In this document: piece after piece, positions 53,205 through 64,000 of the stretch | Layout: every line of letters starts with the position of its first letter | How positions within the stretch are numbered: position 1 is the first letter of the stretch | From: Tricholoma matsutake | Taxonomy: Eukaryota; Basidiomycota; Agaricomycetes; Agaricales; Tricholomataceae | Length of the DNA: 64,000 bases | Reading direction: 5' to 3' | Assembly (NCBI GenBank): GCA_026075535.2 | Contig: AP026542.1 | Span: forward strand, 5,580,001-5,644,000 | The notes under the pieces: model-generated | Database searches by the model: none | The model's input: the letters and a program-made list of their open reading frames with translations, nothing else | Told to the model about the DNA's origin: nothing | Made by a program: the position numbers and the translations under genes

Positions 53205-55003
53205 CAATCAATGTTCTGTTAGGTTTGCATGAAGGTGGGTTCAAAAGATCATAATTATTCTGTTTATTGATAGCAGTACAGCATTCAAAATTGGCTACAA
53301 TCTGATTGGTGGTAAGGAAGGGAAGACCAAGTGATAATGGTACACATAAGTTTGGGGTTACAATCACTTTAACAGTCTGAGAACTCTACACTGAGTCAGG
53401 CACATAAGGGGCAAGCTTAACATACATATTCATACAAGTGACTGTCTGATTTATTGAGAGCAACAGAAATGGTCAAAGGCAAGTGCAAATGGAATCATTG
53501 TAAACCTAATCAATCAGCTAACATTGTGTCAATGAGGATGACATGGGCCCCACAGTCCAACATGCTGTTCTGTAATGGGATCATCAGGACCAGGGCCTAT
53601 CACTGAGCACATCCAATGGAAATGTGGAACACTAAGGGGTGCACTCACCTCCTCCTCTGTCTCAGAACTAGAACCTAGTATGAATGATGGCATGACAGCA
53701 CCAACCATCATTGAGTTGTCATTCTCATCAGTGACATCTTCAATGTGAGCAGATGAGGTGACAGCGCTGACTGGCCTGATCCCTGAAGCAGTTTTGTTGC
53801 TCCGTTTATGACTCAGAAGAACTTCTTCCATCACCTCCTTATAGTTTTTCCCATCTGGGAAATGGTTAGGACACTCAGGAGCACAGTGATTCTGGTATCT
53901 GCAACAGCACTTCAAGCAGCCTTGATGTTTGAAAAGCAAGGAATGTTCATTGTCTGTAAGACAAGGAGGTTTTGCTCAAGTAGATGAGGATGAGGAGGCA
54001 TGCACTTTGGAGGAAGCAACAATGTTCTGAGCACAAGGGTTGGTGCCCAGAGCCTGGCACTTTGGAGCTCATTGAAGGTCCTTTGGAGCCTTGAGATACT
54101 GTTTTGTGTTGTGAGCATGTTCCTCTGTCAGCTTATGGAGTTCCGAGATCCAGCAACTCAGGTAAGCTTCTGGCATCTTCTCTCCAACATTGTTTACAGC
54201 TGACTCTATCAGCTCCTTGATCTTGCAGTTCTTGCAATGGATGCATAGGTCAGGTCTCAAGCTGAAGACAGAGAGCATCATCAGAGAAATGGTATGCAGT
54301 TCCTCTGAGGATAATGTTTGAGTGATGGATGTTGTTCAACAATTTTGGGAAGGAGTCAGTGAATCAGAGTCAGGAGTTGCAAATGCAGGCATGTATCTCA
54401 TCATCCCACCCACCTGGGAGAAACTCTTTATGGAAATCAGTCATTAAGTTGGAGAAAGTGAGAGAGTTGAGGTGCTCACAATGAGTTAGCAACCCAATCC
54501 TGAGCACACATATCCTTCAAGCCTGGTAGGACTGCAGAGACATGATCACCACTCTCAAGTTTCTTATTGGCAGAGAAGAAATCCTCACATGCCATCTCCC
54601 ATTGGTGCATAACCAGAGGCAAAATTTCTCCCAGTGTCAGGAGAGGGATGCATTTAGGTTCAGCATGTAGAACTTCTGCAGCAGCATGGGAGGTCATGTT
54701 CTGATGTGGTAGAAGATACACTTTTTCCACTGAGGAAAGGGAAGAGTTGGAATCAGAGTCATCATTACAGTGGGTGGCTATATGCACCTTGATCAGTATG
54801 TTTTTTGGAGTTTCTTCATCAGAAATATCTTCCTCAGGCTCAGGTAATGGGTTAGAGGACCTAAAACTATCACCAGATTCAGACTGGGTGGGTTCTTCAC
54901 TTGGTGTCAGTGGTGGCAGGGAAGGTGACAGCAGTGTTGGGCCACTCAATGGAGTGTCAGAAACAGTGTGCACTTGCTTGCACATAATTGGCAGGATGGG
55001 CAA
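53205..55003 (-). pseudogene. Family C copy 2 Gag-protease
   Basis: Collinear with copy 1 in the opposite orientation. Gag: AEVLHAEPKCIPLLTLGEIL and MHQWEMACEDFFSANKK (54476-55003); middle part with LSCWISELHKLTEEHAHNTK (54069-54281); Cys-rich knuckle HQGCLKCCCRYQNHCAPECP (53529-53939). The protease is frame-broken: the DCG region reads QHVGLWGPCHPH near 53530, and the LCVPLSLGLPFLTTN part lies near 53310-53360. RT is missing. Confidence 0.85.
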
Positions 55004-56109
55004 TGGGTGTGATCAAGTAGACTGGCACAAACAATGAGCAAGGCCAAAAAAAAAATGAGATCAGGCAAATGATGTGCTGGTAGGGAAATCTCTTGATGTG
55101 GCATTCAAAAAAAAAAAAGTGTAATCTTGGAGAGATTCACTAAACAAGAGACACAGCAAAAGAATGAGCAGAAGAGATGTTTTATAAGACTCTAGAGTAA
55201 GGGATGATGATGGTGGTCCAAGACTAATCCTAGTGATGTGTGCAGCTGAGATATATGAGGCTGAAGCCTCTCATAAATGAGTATAAATAAGGAGCATCCT
55301 TACAATTTCCATCTGTTTTGGATCTCTTCTTGGAAGTTTTCTTTTAACCAGTATTTTCCAATTTGGTATGCATTGTGTGCAGCCATCCACAGGAAATAGT
55401 GTATGTTACTAGAGAAGTCTTTGTGTTGGATGGCTTTCCAGATCCATCAGGAAAAAGTGTTTGGGCTGTAGCTCCCCGCAAGAATTTGATAGCTGGATAT
55501 AGGCTATTTTTGGCTCTGTATCAGACCTCAATATTCCATAGCCATATGGCTGTGTGATAGTGATGAGTGGTGGATCATATAGTATGCACCGTGGAATACA
55601 TTGCTTCCATAGGTTCTGTAGAGTGCTCCCAGTTGTCCATAGCCCATGTAGAGCTCAAAGTCAGAATATTGAATTGAGCCCAAGTACCATGAATGGACAT
55701 TTATGCTGAGGTATGTTCAGTATTTACATAAAAGTTGTGTGCTTAAGTCTTGGAGTCAGATGTCGATGTTGACATCGGCGTGAAGCTGCACACATTTTTT
55801 TCTTTCCCAAGGCTATTCAAACTCTGCTTCTGTTCAAGTTCAACCCAATCACACCACACGTCACATGTTCAAAGTTGAACATTGTACAAATAGTCAACAA
55901 CAGTTTAACAACATCCTTTCCCTTCTCCATTGACATCCTCGCTCGGTCCCTTCATTCATCCCACTGCAGCAAATTGCCCCCAAACCAGCCCATTATGAGC
56001 ACTCACCATTGCCATCTCACTCATTAGTTTCTATAATTGTTCAGCATGCTCACCTATCAGCTCTTCTATCTAGTTCTCTCTGGGACAATCATTAGTTCAG
56101 GCACCCTGT
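55004..56109. other. Family C upstream region and unassigned DNA
   Basis: The sense strand of copy 2 has CTTATAAAAC near 55180-55190, then a T-rich leader, paralleling copy 1 upstream of gag. A second TATA-like run, GAGTATAAATAAGG, occurs at 55280-55293 on the plus strand. From 55.4 to 56.1 kb I see short frames only and no known domain. Confidence 0.4.
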
Positions 56110-56728
56110 TGCTTGGTCTATGTGGCTGCCTCTAGTTGTCCATGTTAACAAACTGCTAGATGTTTCTATGTGGCTAGATGATTCAAAGTTTGAACAAGGC
56201 ATGGCAAGGGCATTGTCTATTTTCTCAATGATCACCAGGGTGTGGCTTCAGGGGCAACATTGCCAAGCCAAGCACCCAGGATTCATATCAATTCTCCATC
56301 CTTTGCAATATGGATTCCATCGGGTATCTTTTCATGCTCATCTTTGGCCCTTCTTTCTTGGACAAAATTCCCCCTAAAGGCTTGGCTCCCCATAGGTATT
56401 ATTTGTGTCTTAGTTGTTTTGAATTGTGCACCTGCCACCAAGCACCATCAGTCAAGAATTATAGTTAGAGTCAGCTTCAGCAAGACAAGAAAGACTGTTG
56501 TGTCATCAGCAAATAAGGTTGCAATGAGTCTTTCTCCAGTTCCAGGTACTGTTAGTCCTTTTATGTCAGATTTCCTTGACATCAGGCTCAGGGGTTCAAT
56601 TCCTAGGTTAAAAAGGAGGCAGGATAATGGGTCTCCTTGGTGTATGCCTCTGGTTACTTGGAAACGTGAGCTTAAGCATCCATTTATCATCAATTTGGTT
56701 GAGGCATTGGAGTATAGGCTTTGCATGG
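56110..56728 (-). pseudogene. LINE (non-LTR) reverse transcriptase fragment
   Basis: Minus-strand RT with SLYSNASTKLMINGCLSS, the GIHQGDPLSCLLFNLGIEPL motif, and LIATLFADDTTVFL carrying the catalytic FADD. Past a stop, the other frame continues with AGAQFKTTKTQIIPMGSQAF and, at lower coordinates, ILGAWLGNVAPEATPW, all typical of the RT C-terminal region of fungal non-LTR elements. The N-terminal endonuclease and first RT motifs are lost, because the repeat at 56729 interrupts the frame. Confidence 0.88.
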
Positions 56729-56905
56729 TGTAAGAGTGTCCTCTTACATCAGCATCTGTACTATCACATGCATGTTCATTATCACATGTTATCCTGATAG
56801 TATATAGTATATACCTCAAGTCTTGTACCATAGCTTAGTTTCCCCCCTTCAAAATATACTAAGTTCCTTACATGTTCCAGTTCCCTTGAGTGTTGGAAGC
56901 TCCGG
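56729..56905. repeat. Dispersed repeat R, copy 2 (LTR-like)
   Basis: Partner of 1548-1717. Starts with the palindromic TGTAAGAGTGTCCTCTTACA and ends AGTTCCTTACA near 56872, after which similarity runs on to GTTGGAAGC. A further inverted word, TGTAAGGAACTTACT, appears at 56926-56940. It interrupts the LINE fragment, which indicates that it is the younger insertion. No target duplication was recognised. Confidence 0.6.
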
Positions 56906-58277
56906 CTTCCTTCCACTTTTTTTTTGTAAGGAACTTACTATCAACACTCTACTCTCTCACACACGTTCTTTTCCTGAAACCATGCTGACCCTGAAATTAC
57001 TGCAACAGTCAATTTTTTCACACAGACACCATCACTTAACTACAATGCAACACCAACTCTCATTCTCCCCCTCTAGCTTGTTCTCTCTCCCTTGTCTATA
57101 GCTCCCTGGCTCTGTTGGTTCAACCACCCCTAACCCACTCCCCCTGTTGCCTCTCACTCTGAGGTTCCTACCTGATTGGTTTGGTGCTGTGTGGCATCAT
57201 TTTGTTTACGCCCCATCTGCCTCAGCTCAAACCCTTTTTTCTTGCTTCCCCTCCTGTTCTACCCTGCTAGCCATTCTGCAATGAGTAAACTGGGTGCAGT
57301 TTGCATGGTCCCCATCTTGAATCTGCCTTGACATCACTTTGGGGCCATGTGGCATTGTTCAGTATTGTTAACTTCTCACCCCCACACACTTGCCTCACAT
57401 CTACCACACCTGTCTTGTCTGCACTGCGTGCCTCTGATCTTGATGTCATTTGGCATTGTTTGCTCTCATTTCAGCCCCCTCATTTCATCACCTCCTGAAC
57501 ATATATCTGCATCTCTTGAGGTCATCAACTCCTTTCCACCACATCTGTCCCATCTCAATGCTGCCCATCTTGCTTGCCTTGTTCAGTGCCATGTGCATCG
57601 TGCATAGACATTAACTTCTCATTCCTTTACAACCAAATCTCTTACCCACCTGCTTATCAGCACCCAAGATGATTTCAAAGTCACTGGGGACTTGTAGCAA
57701 ACACCGTCCACCCTTGTCTCCCCTGCTTCTCTTGTTTCCCATCCCCTCAACCCTTTCACTATGTACCCCCCAACAGGTTTTTTTATCTGGGCAAACAACC
57801 CTGTAAACTTGGAGCTATAATCTGTTTGACGGGCTCAGATTACCTGTATGTACTGAAACCAACTCGTTGAATAGGTTATTCGAACAAGATGACAACTGTT
57901 TAAAGCCACCCATTATATGAGACATTCACCCATTCCTGAGAACCCTATTTAGCAGCTTATTGTTAACTTGTTTAACAGGAGATTTTGATACAAGTTTTTT
58001 GATCTCGAAGATTGAGTTTCTTTCCCTTGCTTGCATAGTAGTGAAACATGGCAAATAAATTCATTTTTGTAGTGAATATAGGTATCAACTAGTTATCTAG
58101 TGAATAGAATTGGGATTACAAAAAATCATACAGTGCTGTTATGAAAGTGGGAGTAAGCTAACAGTACCAGAAATGTGAAGGAGAAAACAGAACAAGTGTG
58201 ATCAATTGATTGATGAGCCAATTGTTGGCAGCACCAGGCAAAGCTTGAACATTTGAATGTTGACAATGTTTGGAAGA
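56906..58277. other. C/T-rich region, no gene called
   Basis: Up to about 57.78 kb the plus strand is pyrimidine-rich with words like CCCCATCT and TTGCCTTG, similar in texture to 1-1.5 kb. Between 57.78 and 58.28 kb composition is ordinary. Open frames are below 90 codons and lack domains. Confidence 0.4.
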
Positions 58278-59255
58278 CTAGTTGTCATCAGGAAGATCAT
58301 CGATGTGACATGATTTCTGCTTCTTGTGACAAGGCTGGTCAATGTCACTGCCCGACTTGGAGCTCTCTTGATCATCACTGTCATCAGTGTCCCACTGTTT
58401 GTCCTTTCCTTGCACTGTGGTGCATGCAGCCAGCTTAAGCTTGCATTTGTTCTGCTTGTGCTGGTTTTGTAGGTATTGCTTGGCAATTTTGGCGATGGCC
58501 CAATCACCAGGGAAATGTTTTTGGGTGAGATAGTTGATCTCCTTCCAAGTCTGGGTATGTATGACTATAGAAACAACAATGTAGTAACATGGTACTCACC
58601 AACTTGTAGACTTGTGCAAGCTTCTCGGATTTGTGCTTGTTGAATCAAACTCCAGGCTTGAGGCAAGCTGCGATAACATTACAATGTGTGGTAGCCTGGG
58701 AAAGCCATGGCTAGATCAACAAGCAGAGGTAATGCGGTGAACTTACCAAGATGGTCTTGTAAAGTGCATCATTGTTGCTCAAGCCCATCACCTCCTGCAA
58801 GTTGAAGGCCTGCTTCTTGTCACCAGCTTCGCTGCGTGGCTTTGCAATGGGTACTATTTCATCCCCATCTGTACCTTTTGTCACTGCTGCCAGCTCTGCT
58901 GTCAAGATCAATATCGATTACTGATCAGTGTTTGATTTCGAGTGTTAGACACGTGGAACACACCTTTAAGGCATGCAAGCTCTTCAAGAAGAGCATTATT
59001 TGCCTGTTGGTCTGGCTGGACTTCAGTGAGTGGTCTGCCATGGGACTGGTTACTAGTTCCAGTTGTCTCATTAACATTGTGATGTGTTTCCGACGTCTTG
59101 GAATTCTCTTTTGCAGGTGTCTTCTTTGTATGTTTTGATGGGTGTCCTCCACGGGTGCTGGTCTTGTTTGTGGCATTGTTGGTGTCGCTGCAGATGTTAG
59201 GGGCTGTGGCATTGGTGGTCATTGATGGTTGAGCAACTGCAGTGGCTTTGGCCAT
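58278..59255 (-). pseudogene. Four-exon gene of unknown function, one nonsense codon
   Basis: Exons by splice signals: 58964-59255, 58747-58898, 58600-58695, 58278-58550; joined length 813 nt (270 codons plus stop) with phases consistent. A polar, Thr/Asn-rich N-terminus is followed by a short Leu-rich helix (ANNALLEELACLK), then KQAFNLQEVMGLSNNDALYK, a TWKEINYLTQKHFPGDWAIA segment, KIAKQYLQNQHKQNKCKLKL and an Asp/Ser-rich tail with basic CHKKQKSCH, a possible nuclear signal. The only break is TGA at 58645-58647 in exon 3 (CLKPGV*FNKHK), likely from CGA. Similar proteins occur in many copies in Agaricomycetes as I recall; their role is not known to me. Confidence 0.7.
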
Positions 59256-59829
59256 GGTGCAAGCAAAAGACCTGTGGGCACGCTCAGTTGGGTGGGAAGA
59301 ATGTGGTTTAGTTGTAAGTTCAAATTTGTCCCCAGCTGCCTTATATCAACAGAGAATTTGAATTTTCTTGTTGACTTCATCAGGTGACCCCGTCATGCAC
59401 ACTCTTATCTCTTGTGCATGCCATGTTTCAGTGTGTCATTATTCAAAGTTTCTGCTAAGCACTAGCTATCTATGATGCCAAAGGATTCTAAGAAGATTTG
59501 GTGCCCCATCCACCAGAAACTCGAGCCTCGGAGCATGGAGACATGCCACCGTTCTGGTCAAGCACCAGCATGTATCATCGCAAGCAGGAAGGAGATATTT
59601 GGTACAGTGCTTGGCCACATTAGTTCACTCATACCTGGCACAAAGAAGAGGAAACTGAACAAGACACATTCTTTGTTGGAGTCGTGCGGTCTCTTAGGGT
59701 CTCGTCTACTACTAGATGAGATGGTTTGGACAGGGCTCACATCTACTACTAGACGCAAGTCAGAACGGACGCAGACAAGCAAAGATAAAGATGATCCCCT
59801 GTCTACCACATACACGTGTCTATGAGGTC
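59256..59829. other. Unassigned, likely within or next to family D LTR
   Basis: Holds a 117-codon plus-strand frame (from 59472) without domains, rich in Lys, Ser and Thr. It lies antisense to family D and may be LTR sequence. I could not find the outer LTR end. Confidence 0.3.
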
Positions 59830-60053
59830 ACATGACCACTAAGGGGAATGCTGGACTCTGGCACGCTCTGCTACTGGACTCTGCTATGGGCACTACTGCC
59901 ACAGCTACATGTACCCCCCTACACAATAGCAACGCCCTCATTGCAATCTCACTCAGGGAAGGAAGAGAGAATTATGTATGTACAAGGCACCAATGCCTTA
60001 CCCTCACCTTGACCCATGTACCCCAGGAGGCATGTCCATGACAATCGCTCCCC
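59830..60053 (-). repeat. Family D 3' LTR, outer end not fixed
   Basis: In sense the LTR starts TGTCATGGACATGCC at 60053, directly after the polypurine run TTTAGGGGGAGCGAT (60054-60068). The left limit given is nominal. The second LTR is outside the window, so the boundary could not be checked. Confidence 0.55.
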
Positions 60054-60079
60054 CTAAAGGCCCAACGTAGAAATGGTGT

Positions 60080-60466
60080 TTAGGGCCACAGGTACCTTCT
60101 GGGACCTTGTCCATCATCGTAGTCAGCTCTTGGATCGGTCAGGGTTACTGGGTGTGCATCTTGTGAAGGCCGTAAATGAGCAGCCAGTGGGAAGTCGATG
60201 TCGGGTGGTATTGGGATAGCAAGTCGTTCTTGAACTAGCTCTGGGTTGACAAAACTGGGTAACTCCCCCAGTTCGATATCATCGTACTCAGGGTCCAGTT
60301 GTAGTTGTTTCGATGTTAGGATGAAAGGGCTGAGGAACACCATGACAATGAAGAATAGGGTATATCCGGAAAACCATCCATTATTCAAGGCTCTTGCGTT
60401 CATTAGACTGAGTGTGGGTTGGGCGAGGTGGTTGAAGTGATCTAGGGCCTCTAATATATAGGCTTA
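60080..60466 (-). CDS. Small membrane-segment ORF between integrase and 3' LTR
   Basis: Open for about 128 codons; the first ATG is at 60403 (107 residues). After a short polar start comes one hydrophobic stretch, GYTLFFIVMVFLSPFIL, followed by an acidic, Pro-rich tail (DPEYDDIELGELPSFVNPEL). Position between integrase and LTR is where some LTR elements carry an extra ORF. There is no signal, Cys pattern or glycoprotein feature that would justify an envelope call, and it may be a spurious frame in a 3' untranslated region. Confidence 0.4.
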
Positions 60467-60509
60467 AAGTGATTGGTGTTAGTCAGCAGCCAGGGCCATT
60501 GCTGAACTC

Positions 60510-61775
60510 AGCTCAGGGTTGATGGTTCCTGCTCCGCTCCGTGCTCTATATCCTCCCAATCTGTATTGCTATCATCGTCGATCACCTGTCTTCCTTCTAC
60601 CCCTTGCACAATGTCTTCTTCGGCTTCCTGCTTACTCCGCAGCTCTTCAATCTCTGCTTGTGCTTCATGTAGCACTGTGCCGCTACGTGGAATGAACCTT
60701 CATAGTTGCCTGGAGGAGAACCTGTTGCTAATAGGTAATCCTTCAAGAGTCTCCAACTTGTAAGAATTGTGGTCCCTGCTTGTTACTTGGTGTGGTGCTG
60801 ACCACCTAGGCTCCATCTTCCTTTCTACCTTAAATGTGAAGTCCAGGTCACTCCTGTATACCTGTACGAGTTGTCCTGCTTTGAATATGACCTCTCTTGG
60901 AGCTTGGGCTAATAGTCTCCTGTCGAACACCAGCTTCTGTTTATGGGCATGAGATAGTATGTGCTCGTACCCATCTAATCACTGCTGTTCCATGTATGCC
61001 ATCTGGACCCCCACTTCACCAGTTGACACTTCCTGTTCTGCTCGGTCCACTGGAGTGTGCTTTGTGTTGATCATGATGCCTAGAAGAAGTTAATTTGGTG
61101 AGAATTTGAGATTTGGCAGTATGCAATTATTAAGGGATTCAATGGCTTTCTCAAGGTGGTCAGGCCATGAAGCTGGTAGGTCCTTTGCATTGCATTCGTC
61201 TTCCCCTAGATTGGGTGAGCATAGCCTCTTCAATCTCCCCAACAATTTTGCGTTCATCCCTTCTATGAGGCCATTGATCCAGGGGGAATATCCTGGGACG
61301 ATCCGCAACTCAACCTTACGTGTGGTGCATGCTTCACGAACAGTGTTGTTGTCAAACTCCGGTCCTCCATCAACCATGAGGGCTTCAGGTGCTGTGAACG
61401 TGGTACAAATGTTGTTGAATGTTCTGCATGTGGTTGCAGCTGTTGCAGCTGTCTTGAGTTTATCTGCCCAAACATGTTGCGAGTAGACGTCTGCATATAA
61501 TGCAATTTTTGTGAAACCCCCTTTTCCTTTCAGCATTGACAGTGTGTCTCCCACAAGCAGTTCAAATGGGTGTCACTGTGTTATGGGCTCTAGTAGTGAA
61601 TGTAAGTGTTTTGGGCCATGTCCTTTGCACTTACCACAATCCATGATCGCCTTGGTGATGGATTGGTCTAGATGTGGGCTGGCTATCTTGTCCATTAGTG
61701 CGATCTTCACATTATCTTGGTGGAAATGTCCTTGGCTCCGGTGTACCTCCCATGCTAGTGTGACTGCCTCCAATT
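60510..61775 (-). pseudogene. Family D integrase
   Basis: Zinc finger (61573-61773) with HRSQGHFHQDN and CGKCKGHGPKH; catalytic core (61090-61554) with KIALYADVYSQ, LMVDGGPEFDNN and GYSPWINGLIEGMNAKLLGR, so D, D and E are all kept. C-terminal part (60700-60930 and onward) has FKAGQLVQVYRSDLDFTF and ERKMEPRWSAPHQV. A TGA near 60980 (EQQ*LDGYEH) and a stop near 61563 interrupt it. The tail past 60700 is acidic and helical (HEAQAEIEELRSKQEAEED). Confidence 0.88.
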
Positions 61776-61787
61776 GTGGTACACATT

Positions 61788-62084
61788 CTACTCGTGGTTT
61801 TGCCCGTGTAGATTTGGTGTCGCCAATCCTCCAAAGCTTACCGTCTTGGATTCTGCCTGGTGCTTAGCTTTCTTCCATTCCTTAATACTCCTCCTGTGAT
61901 CTAGTTCAGCCAGCATCTCTATAACATTTAGGAATACTTTTTCATTAGTGAACCAGGTTTTGAGAGCATCATAAATGAGTGGTGACTCAATTTGGAATAT
62001 GTCATTCTGAATGCCCGTTCGTGCTTCCCAATCTTCACTTACTGTCCATGTGTGACCATCGTTTTCTTCCTTGGGTAGGTTCAC
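61788..62084 (-). pseudogene. Family D RNase H-integrase linker
   Basis: Frame with MNLPKEENDGHTWTVSEDWE and IYDALKTWFTNEKVFLNVIE, between RNase H and the integrase zinc finger. It has no catalytic motif and belongs to the pol polyprotein by position. A stop at about 62085-62120 (PGR* LN-type) separates it from RNase H. Confidence 0.7.
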
Positions 62085-62129
62085 ATATTTCCTGCTGATA
62101 CCATCTGCTACGGGGTTTAGGCGGCCAGG

Positions 62130-63787
62130 TCAGTGTCGTACATCCACGATTTGGTGGGCTAACACGCCGTCCCTCCAACGAGCATGGGTAAAGTTGAGTT
62201 TGTCATTTAGCAGGTGGTCTCTGAGTGCCTGACAGTCTGTTTCTAGTTCCACTGGGTAGCCCCATATAAGGTCGGAGAATTTGCCTAAAGAGAACTTCAG
62301 TGCAGCAAATTCTAGTAAGTATGGTTTGTACTTCTCTTCTGTCTCAGATGTTTGTTTACTGCCAAATGCGACTGGATGTATATGTGTGGTGTCCTTTCCA
62401 TTTGGCGAGACTGTAGTATGTCTTTGTGACAGCATGCCTGCAAAACCATATTTGCAACCATCCATGGTAACAATGAAGGGTGTTCCATCAAATTTTGGTC
62501 CTTTCAAAACTGGTTCATTGGTTAAGGCAATTTTCAGTCCCAGAAAGGCTTTTTCATGTTCTTCCTTCCATAGGCCTGCCAGCAAGTGCCCTTTCATGGC
62601 GTGTCGATATGCTGCTTTACCCTTTCCCTTTGGAAGGTCAAGGCCTCTGGCTAGGTCGGTGAGGGGTTGGGCCAAGGCTGCATAGCCTTTGATTAGTGAT
62701 CTAAAATAACCTGTAAGTCCTGTAAATGCCGCTAGATTCTGTAGATCCATGGGCCATTTCCAGTCCACGATGGCTGTTAGTTTTGTCAAGTCTGGTTTTA
62801 TACCCGTTGGTCCCACTCTTGCTTCCGCAAAGGTGGCTTCAGTCATGAAGAATTTTGATTTGGCTGCTGATAGGGAGAGCCCTTTTTCTCTTACCCTGGT
62901 TAGCAATGTTCAAATGTTGGCCAATGTTTCTTCAAAATCATCTCTGGCCATTCCACCATCGTCTACAAACAGTTCAAAAAGTATACCTACGAGGTCACCA
63001 AGTGCTTGAGCTGTCATTTCTGCAAAGGTAGAGGGCGCACCTGTTAATCCGAAGGGCATGCACTTGTAACAGAAGTACCCCCTTCCTTCCACATAGAAGC
63101 ATACATATGGTTGGTCCTCTGGGCTGATTTCGCAAGCGTAGAATCCTGCTGCAAAGTTGAATGTATTTACCCATTGGTGGCCACTCAGGCGCTGTTGCTT
63201 GGCCTGTATGTCTCCTTGGGGCATAGGTGTACCTGTGTTACTTTGTTCAGTTTGGCAAAGTCCTGGCACACTCGCCACTTAGTTTGTGTTTCTTCTGGTA
63301 CCGTGTCTGGCCATTCAGAATTTCTTGGTGGGAGGTTTTTGAATGCTGAAGGTATTCTGGTGGTGATGCATTCATCATTGACCCAGTGTTGCAGTTCTTC
63401 TAAGTTTAGACCTATGCCTTCATGTGCTTTCTTTGCCAAGGTAGTTGCACCACAACACTTGACTGCACTGTGGCTGATTGGGGCAATTATACCTGCCTCT
63501 AGCATTTTGTCGAGCACACCATTGAAGTATTCCTTTTGAGGGCCACTGAGAGGACATTGATTTACCTTCTTTTTAAATGTTGTGCCGTTGGGTATGTGTA
63601 GTTTGTGTGTGGCTCCTGCTACTACCATTACCTTGCTCATGGATAGTGCACAGCAGTCAGCAAACTCACAGAGTAGGTTATCGATGCTTATGCATTGTTT
63701 TTCAGTTAAATCGTCACCTATAGTTAGTTCTGAGAGCACTGCATTCACACACTCAACTTTAAATGGATCTGATGACCAGGTGAACAC
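62130..63787 (-). pseudogene. Family D reverse transcriptase-RNase H
   Basis: N-terminal RT (63185-63787) with LDKMLEAGIIAPISHSAVKC and TKWRVCQDFAKLNKVTQV, then a frameshift near 63220-63270 into MPQGDIQAKQQRLSGHQW, FYVEGRGYFCYKCMPFGLTG, APSTFAEMTAQALGD and the catalytic FELFVDDGGMA. A TGA near 62911 (LANI*TLLTR) precedes RNase H-containing frame 62130-62906: ALTNEPVLKGPKFDGTPFIV, MDGCKYGFAGMLSQRH, KPYLLEFAALKFSLGKFSD, ETDCQALRDHLL. Both catalytic Asp of RT are present. Confidence 0.9.
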
Positions 63788-64000
63788 CGCTTTGTCTCGG
63801 TCCCCAGAAAGTATTTTTTGCTCTGTGCCGGTATTGATGTCATGTTCTTCTGAGCCAATGTTCCATATGTTGCCTTCGCTTGGTTTGGGGTCTGGGCTGT
63901 TGGGTATATTATTAGTAAGAGGTATTTCAGTGGAGGATGAAAGCTGGGCAGTTAGTCATTTATCTTTCTGTAGTGATTTCCCTAATCTCTTGCACTTTGC
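63788..64000 (-). other. Family D upstream pol sequence, truncated by window
   Basis: Continues the region upstream of RT, probably the protease-RT linker. Short open stretches only; a protease motif is not visible before the edge. Confidence 0.35.

Larger units (their letters stand above)
59830..64000 (-). mobile_element. Ty3/gypsy family D (partial, runs off window)
   Basis: RT, RNase H and integrase on the minus strand upstream of a polypurine tract and an LTR start. Its RT (FVDDGGMA) and integrase are distinct from families A, B and C, and no chromodomain is seen. Gag and most of the protease lie beyond 64000. Genes are interrupted by a few stops, several of them TGA. Confidence 0.88.

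Noticed and set aside
59472..59825. 117-codon plus-strand frame
   Set aside because: No motif, antisense to the family D LTR region, and probably LTR sequence.
60080..60403. Calling the small membrane ORF an envelope gene
   Set aside because: One hydrophobic stretch without a signal peptide, cleavage site or Cys pattern is not enough.

Overview
The window looks like a repeat-rich stretch of a filamentous basidiomycete genome, most likely an Agaricomycete. Three things point there: genes carry many 45-70 bp introns with GT..AG ends and TACTAAC-like branch sites; the retrotransposons are chromodomain Ty3/gypsy elements; and there is a Plavaka-type transposase, a lineage-typical fungal DNA transposon. 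No rRNA, tRNA, CRISPR array or bacterial-style operon was seen. Only one convincing intact host gene is present, a secreted class 3 lipase (11613-12963, nine exons, 304 aa, complete catalytic triad). Nearly everything else is mobile DNA, much of it nested.

Layout. 1-1.5 kb: C-rich low-complexity DNA. 1.5-2.4 kb: PIF1-like helicase relic. 2.4-8.4 kb: family A gypsy element 1 (minus strand). 8.4-10.4 kb: copia gag-protease relic. 10.4-13.0 kb: lipase and its upstream region. 13.0-15.9 kb: non-autonomous CACTA-like element with a series of short introns. 16.1-22.9 kb: Plavaka element with a broken transposase and a divergent passenger-like gene. 23.0-25.4 kb: deleted hAT element. 25.6-25.9 kb: lipase fragment. 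27.0-41.9 kb: an unknown Agaricomycete-type ORF split by gypsy family B (27.07-40.90 kb). Family B itself contains family A element 2 (30.2-37.65 kb), which contains a hAT element (34.7-36.1 kb); a second hAT MITE sits in family B gag. 41.9-51.8 kb: family C gypsy relic (plus strand) interrupted by family A element 3 (44.0-50.0 kb). 51.8-56.7 kb: truncated family A LTR, second family C copy (minus) carrying another hAT element, and a LINE fragment. 58.3-59.3 kb: a four-exon gene of unknown function with one nonsense codon. 59.8-64 kb: gypsy family D, running off the window.

Several insertions are proved by exact target-site duplications whose removal restores the interrupted sequence: GCATC (element 2), CAGAC (element 3), TGTAA (family B), CCTGTGCC, CTTGCAGC and ATTGGGAT (three hAT elements). 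Nearly all retroelement ORFs are broken. Many of the in-frame stops are TGA where an Arg codon (CGA) is expected, which suggests CpG transition decay. The most unusual observations are hairpins sitting directly against 5' splice sites inside non-autonomous transposons, an inverted LTR giving family B two U3 outer ends, a self-priming signature in family A, and a frameshift shared by two separate family A insertions.
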